Assembly (NCBI GenBank): GCA_018818755.1
Contig: JAHIRL010000012.1
Coordinates: 1-5,531, forward strand
DNA length: 5,531 nt
Direction of reading: 5' to 3'
Origin: Patescibacteria group bacterium
Lineage (GTDB): Bacteria; Patescibacteriota; Gracilibacteria; UBA1369; LOWO2-01-FULL-3
This document shows, one piece after another, positions 4,701-5,531 of the stretch; the first letter of the stretch is position 1; the number at the start of each line of letters is the position of its first letter. Under the pieces are notes generated by a model, which saw nothing but the letters and a program-made list of their open reading frames with translations, ran no database searches and was not told the DNA's origin. Made by a program: the position numbers and the translations under genes.

Positions 4701-5333
4701 ATGAAAAAAAGCACAAAATTTTGGATAAAGTGGGTCTGCGCGATTGTTTTGACAATGTACATAGCTACAAAACTGGCCACACCCGATACTATCCAAATCC
4801 CCCTAGCCAACGCCCTCACCGACCAGGATCACATTCAGGGCAATCCCGAAGCAGAAGTAATTTTAATAGAATATTCCGATTTCGAATGCCCGGCTTGCGC
4901 CTATTTTGCCGAGATGACAAATGATATTGTTGCAGAATTTGGTAATCACATCGCCTTCGCTTATCGTCACTATCCGCTCACTTCCATCCACGACAACGCT
5001 CTACCCGCCGCCTACGCCGCTGAAGCCGCAGGATCACAGGGCAAGTTTTGGGAAATGCACGACCTTCTTTTCGAAAAACAAAACAAATGGGCCTCAAGCG
5101 CAAACCCATTTAATGAATATTCCGATTTCGCCACCACTCTCGGACTGGATCTTGAACAATTCAGCCTCGACTACGAGTCCCGAACCCTCCGCGCCAAAGT
5201 TCAAACCGATTTAGACAGTGCCGAAGATATGGGCCTCTACTACACACCAAGTTTTTTCCTCAACGGGGAACTAATCAATAATCCAAAAGACCATGAGCAG
5301 TTTAGAACACTCATCCGAGAAGCCCTTAAATAA
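4701..5333 (+). CDS. membrane-anchored DsbA-like thiol:disulfide oxidoreductase
   Basis: A 210-residue protein that introduces (or rearranges) disulfide bonds in exported proteins. Residues 2-10 are basic and 11-23 hydrophobic, forming a signal anchor or uncleaved signal peptide that places the catalytic domain outside the membrane. The thioredoxin fold starts at about 47 (G47-N-P-E-A, typical of the DsbA/Thioredoxin_4 group). The active site is C63-P-A-C66, and the cis-proline loop is T182-P183. A helical insertion (about 90-165) sits between them, as in DsbA proteins, and the length fits that group. The ATG at 4701 was chosen because the basic-plus-hydrophobic signal begins there; a TTG at 4683 would add six residues. 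The VKOR-family gene overlaps its 3' end and would encode the enzyme that reoxidises it. The coding strand is C-rich (26 C against 13 G at 4981-5040). Confidence 0.94.
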   Translation: MKKSTKFWIKWVCAIVLTMYIATKLATPDTIQIPLANALTDQDHIQGNPEAEVILIEYSDFECPACAYFAEMTNDIVAEFGNHIAFAYRHYPLTSIHDNALPAAYAAEAAGSQGKFWEMHDLLFEKQNKWASSANPFNEYSDFATTLGLDLEQFSLDYESRTLRAKVQTDLDSAEDMGLYYTPSFFLNGELINNPKDHEQFRTLIREALK

Positions 5334-5531
5334 GTTAGTTTGGGCAATAATAATAGTAGCCTTTTTAGGATTGTTCGATGCCAGCTACCTCACCGCCGAG
5401 CACTATTACGGCACAGGTTTAAACTGTATAGTTTTTGAAGGATGCGACACCGTCGCCAACAGCGAGTACAGCACAATGTTTGGCTTCCCCGTCGCTTTGT
5501 ATGGAGTAGCCTTCTATTTAACCGTTCTCCT
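5293..5531 (+). CDS. VKOR-family quinone-linked thiol oxidase, N-terminal part (runs off right edge)
   Basis: The first 79 residues of an integral-membrane VKOR-family protein, the functional substitute for DsbB: it takes electrons from reduced DsbA and passes them to quinone. After a polar, lysine-containing start comes a first membrane helix (about 15-33). The exported loop carries C45 and C51 (C-x5-C), the pair that exchanges electrons with the partner, followed by S57 at the place of the conserved serine. Then comes the typical G64-F-P-V-A-L-Y-G71 entry into the second helix. The quinone-facing CXXC would lie beyond the window. The ATG at 5293 lies inside the DsbA-like gene in another frame, giving a 41-base overlap; no other ATG precedes the first helix, so this start is likely. 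The overlap suggests translational coupling. No Shine-Dalgarno sequence is visible. Confidence 0.92.
   Translation, partial: MSSLEHSSEKPLNKLVWAIIIVAFLGLFDASYLTAEHYYGTGLNCIVFEGCDTVANSEYSTMFGFPVALYGVAFYLTVL

Noticed and set aside
1..5531. UGA recoding, CRISPR array, tRNA or rRNA, insertion sequence
   Set aside because: TGA ends two complete genes cleanly. No spaced direct repeats, cloverleaf, rRNA segment, transposase or terminal inverted repeats were found on reading both strands.

Overview
The window is bacterial DNA, densely coded and using the standard stop codons: TAA, TAG and TGA all end genes here, so UGA is not recoded. None of the nine gene starts has a convincing Shine-Dalgarno sequence. 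The gene content (an AMMECR1-type protein, a MEMO-type protein, a PiT phosphate transporter, a membrane-anchored DsbA with a VKOR partner, and several orphan genes) would fit a small-genome lineage such as Patescibacteria. That is only a guess; no rRNA or other phylogenetic marker is present.

Layout from left to right. Positions 1-711 (minus) hold the N-terminal 237 residues of a PiT-family phosphate transporter that runs off the left edge. Positions 712-959 are non-coding and carry its likely promoter, a 5'-leader hairpin and two inverted repeats. Positions 960-1484 (minus) encode an AMMECR1-family protein (AmmeMemoRadiSam system protein A). Positions 1589-3453 (plus) hold three tightly packed genes of unknown function, transcribed away from AMMECR1. 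Positions 3446-4240 (minus) encode a MEMO-family protein (AmmeMemoRadiSam system protein B), whose stop codon overlaps the end of the third unknown gene. Positions 4295-4654 (plus) encode a small Cys-containing protein of unknown function, divergent from MEMO. Positions 4701-5333 (plus) encode a membrane-anchored DsbA-like thiol oxidase, overlapped by a VKOR-family gene that starts at 5293 and runs off the right edge.

Three functional themes appear. PiT imports phosphate. DsbA and VKOR form an oxidative protein-folding pair at the membrane: DsbA makes disulfides and VKOR reoxidises it with quinone. AMMECR1 and MEMO belong to the widespread but functionally unassigned AmmeMemoRadiSam system; its radical SAM member is not in this window.

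The most unusual part is the set of unknown genes. In the rows I counted, the conserved genes on both strands sit in DNA where the plus strand has about twice as much C as G, whereas the unknown genes are AT-richer and lack or reverse this bias. The first three unknown genes separate MEMO from AMMECR1, two same-strand genes that would otherwise be neighbours. By eye, the second and third unknown proteins share a beta-hairpin-plus-helix module, present twice in one and once in the other. This suggests a small acquired cassette of internally related proteins. No function can be assigned from sequence alone.
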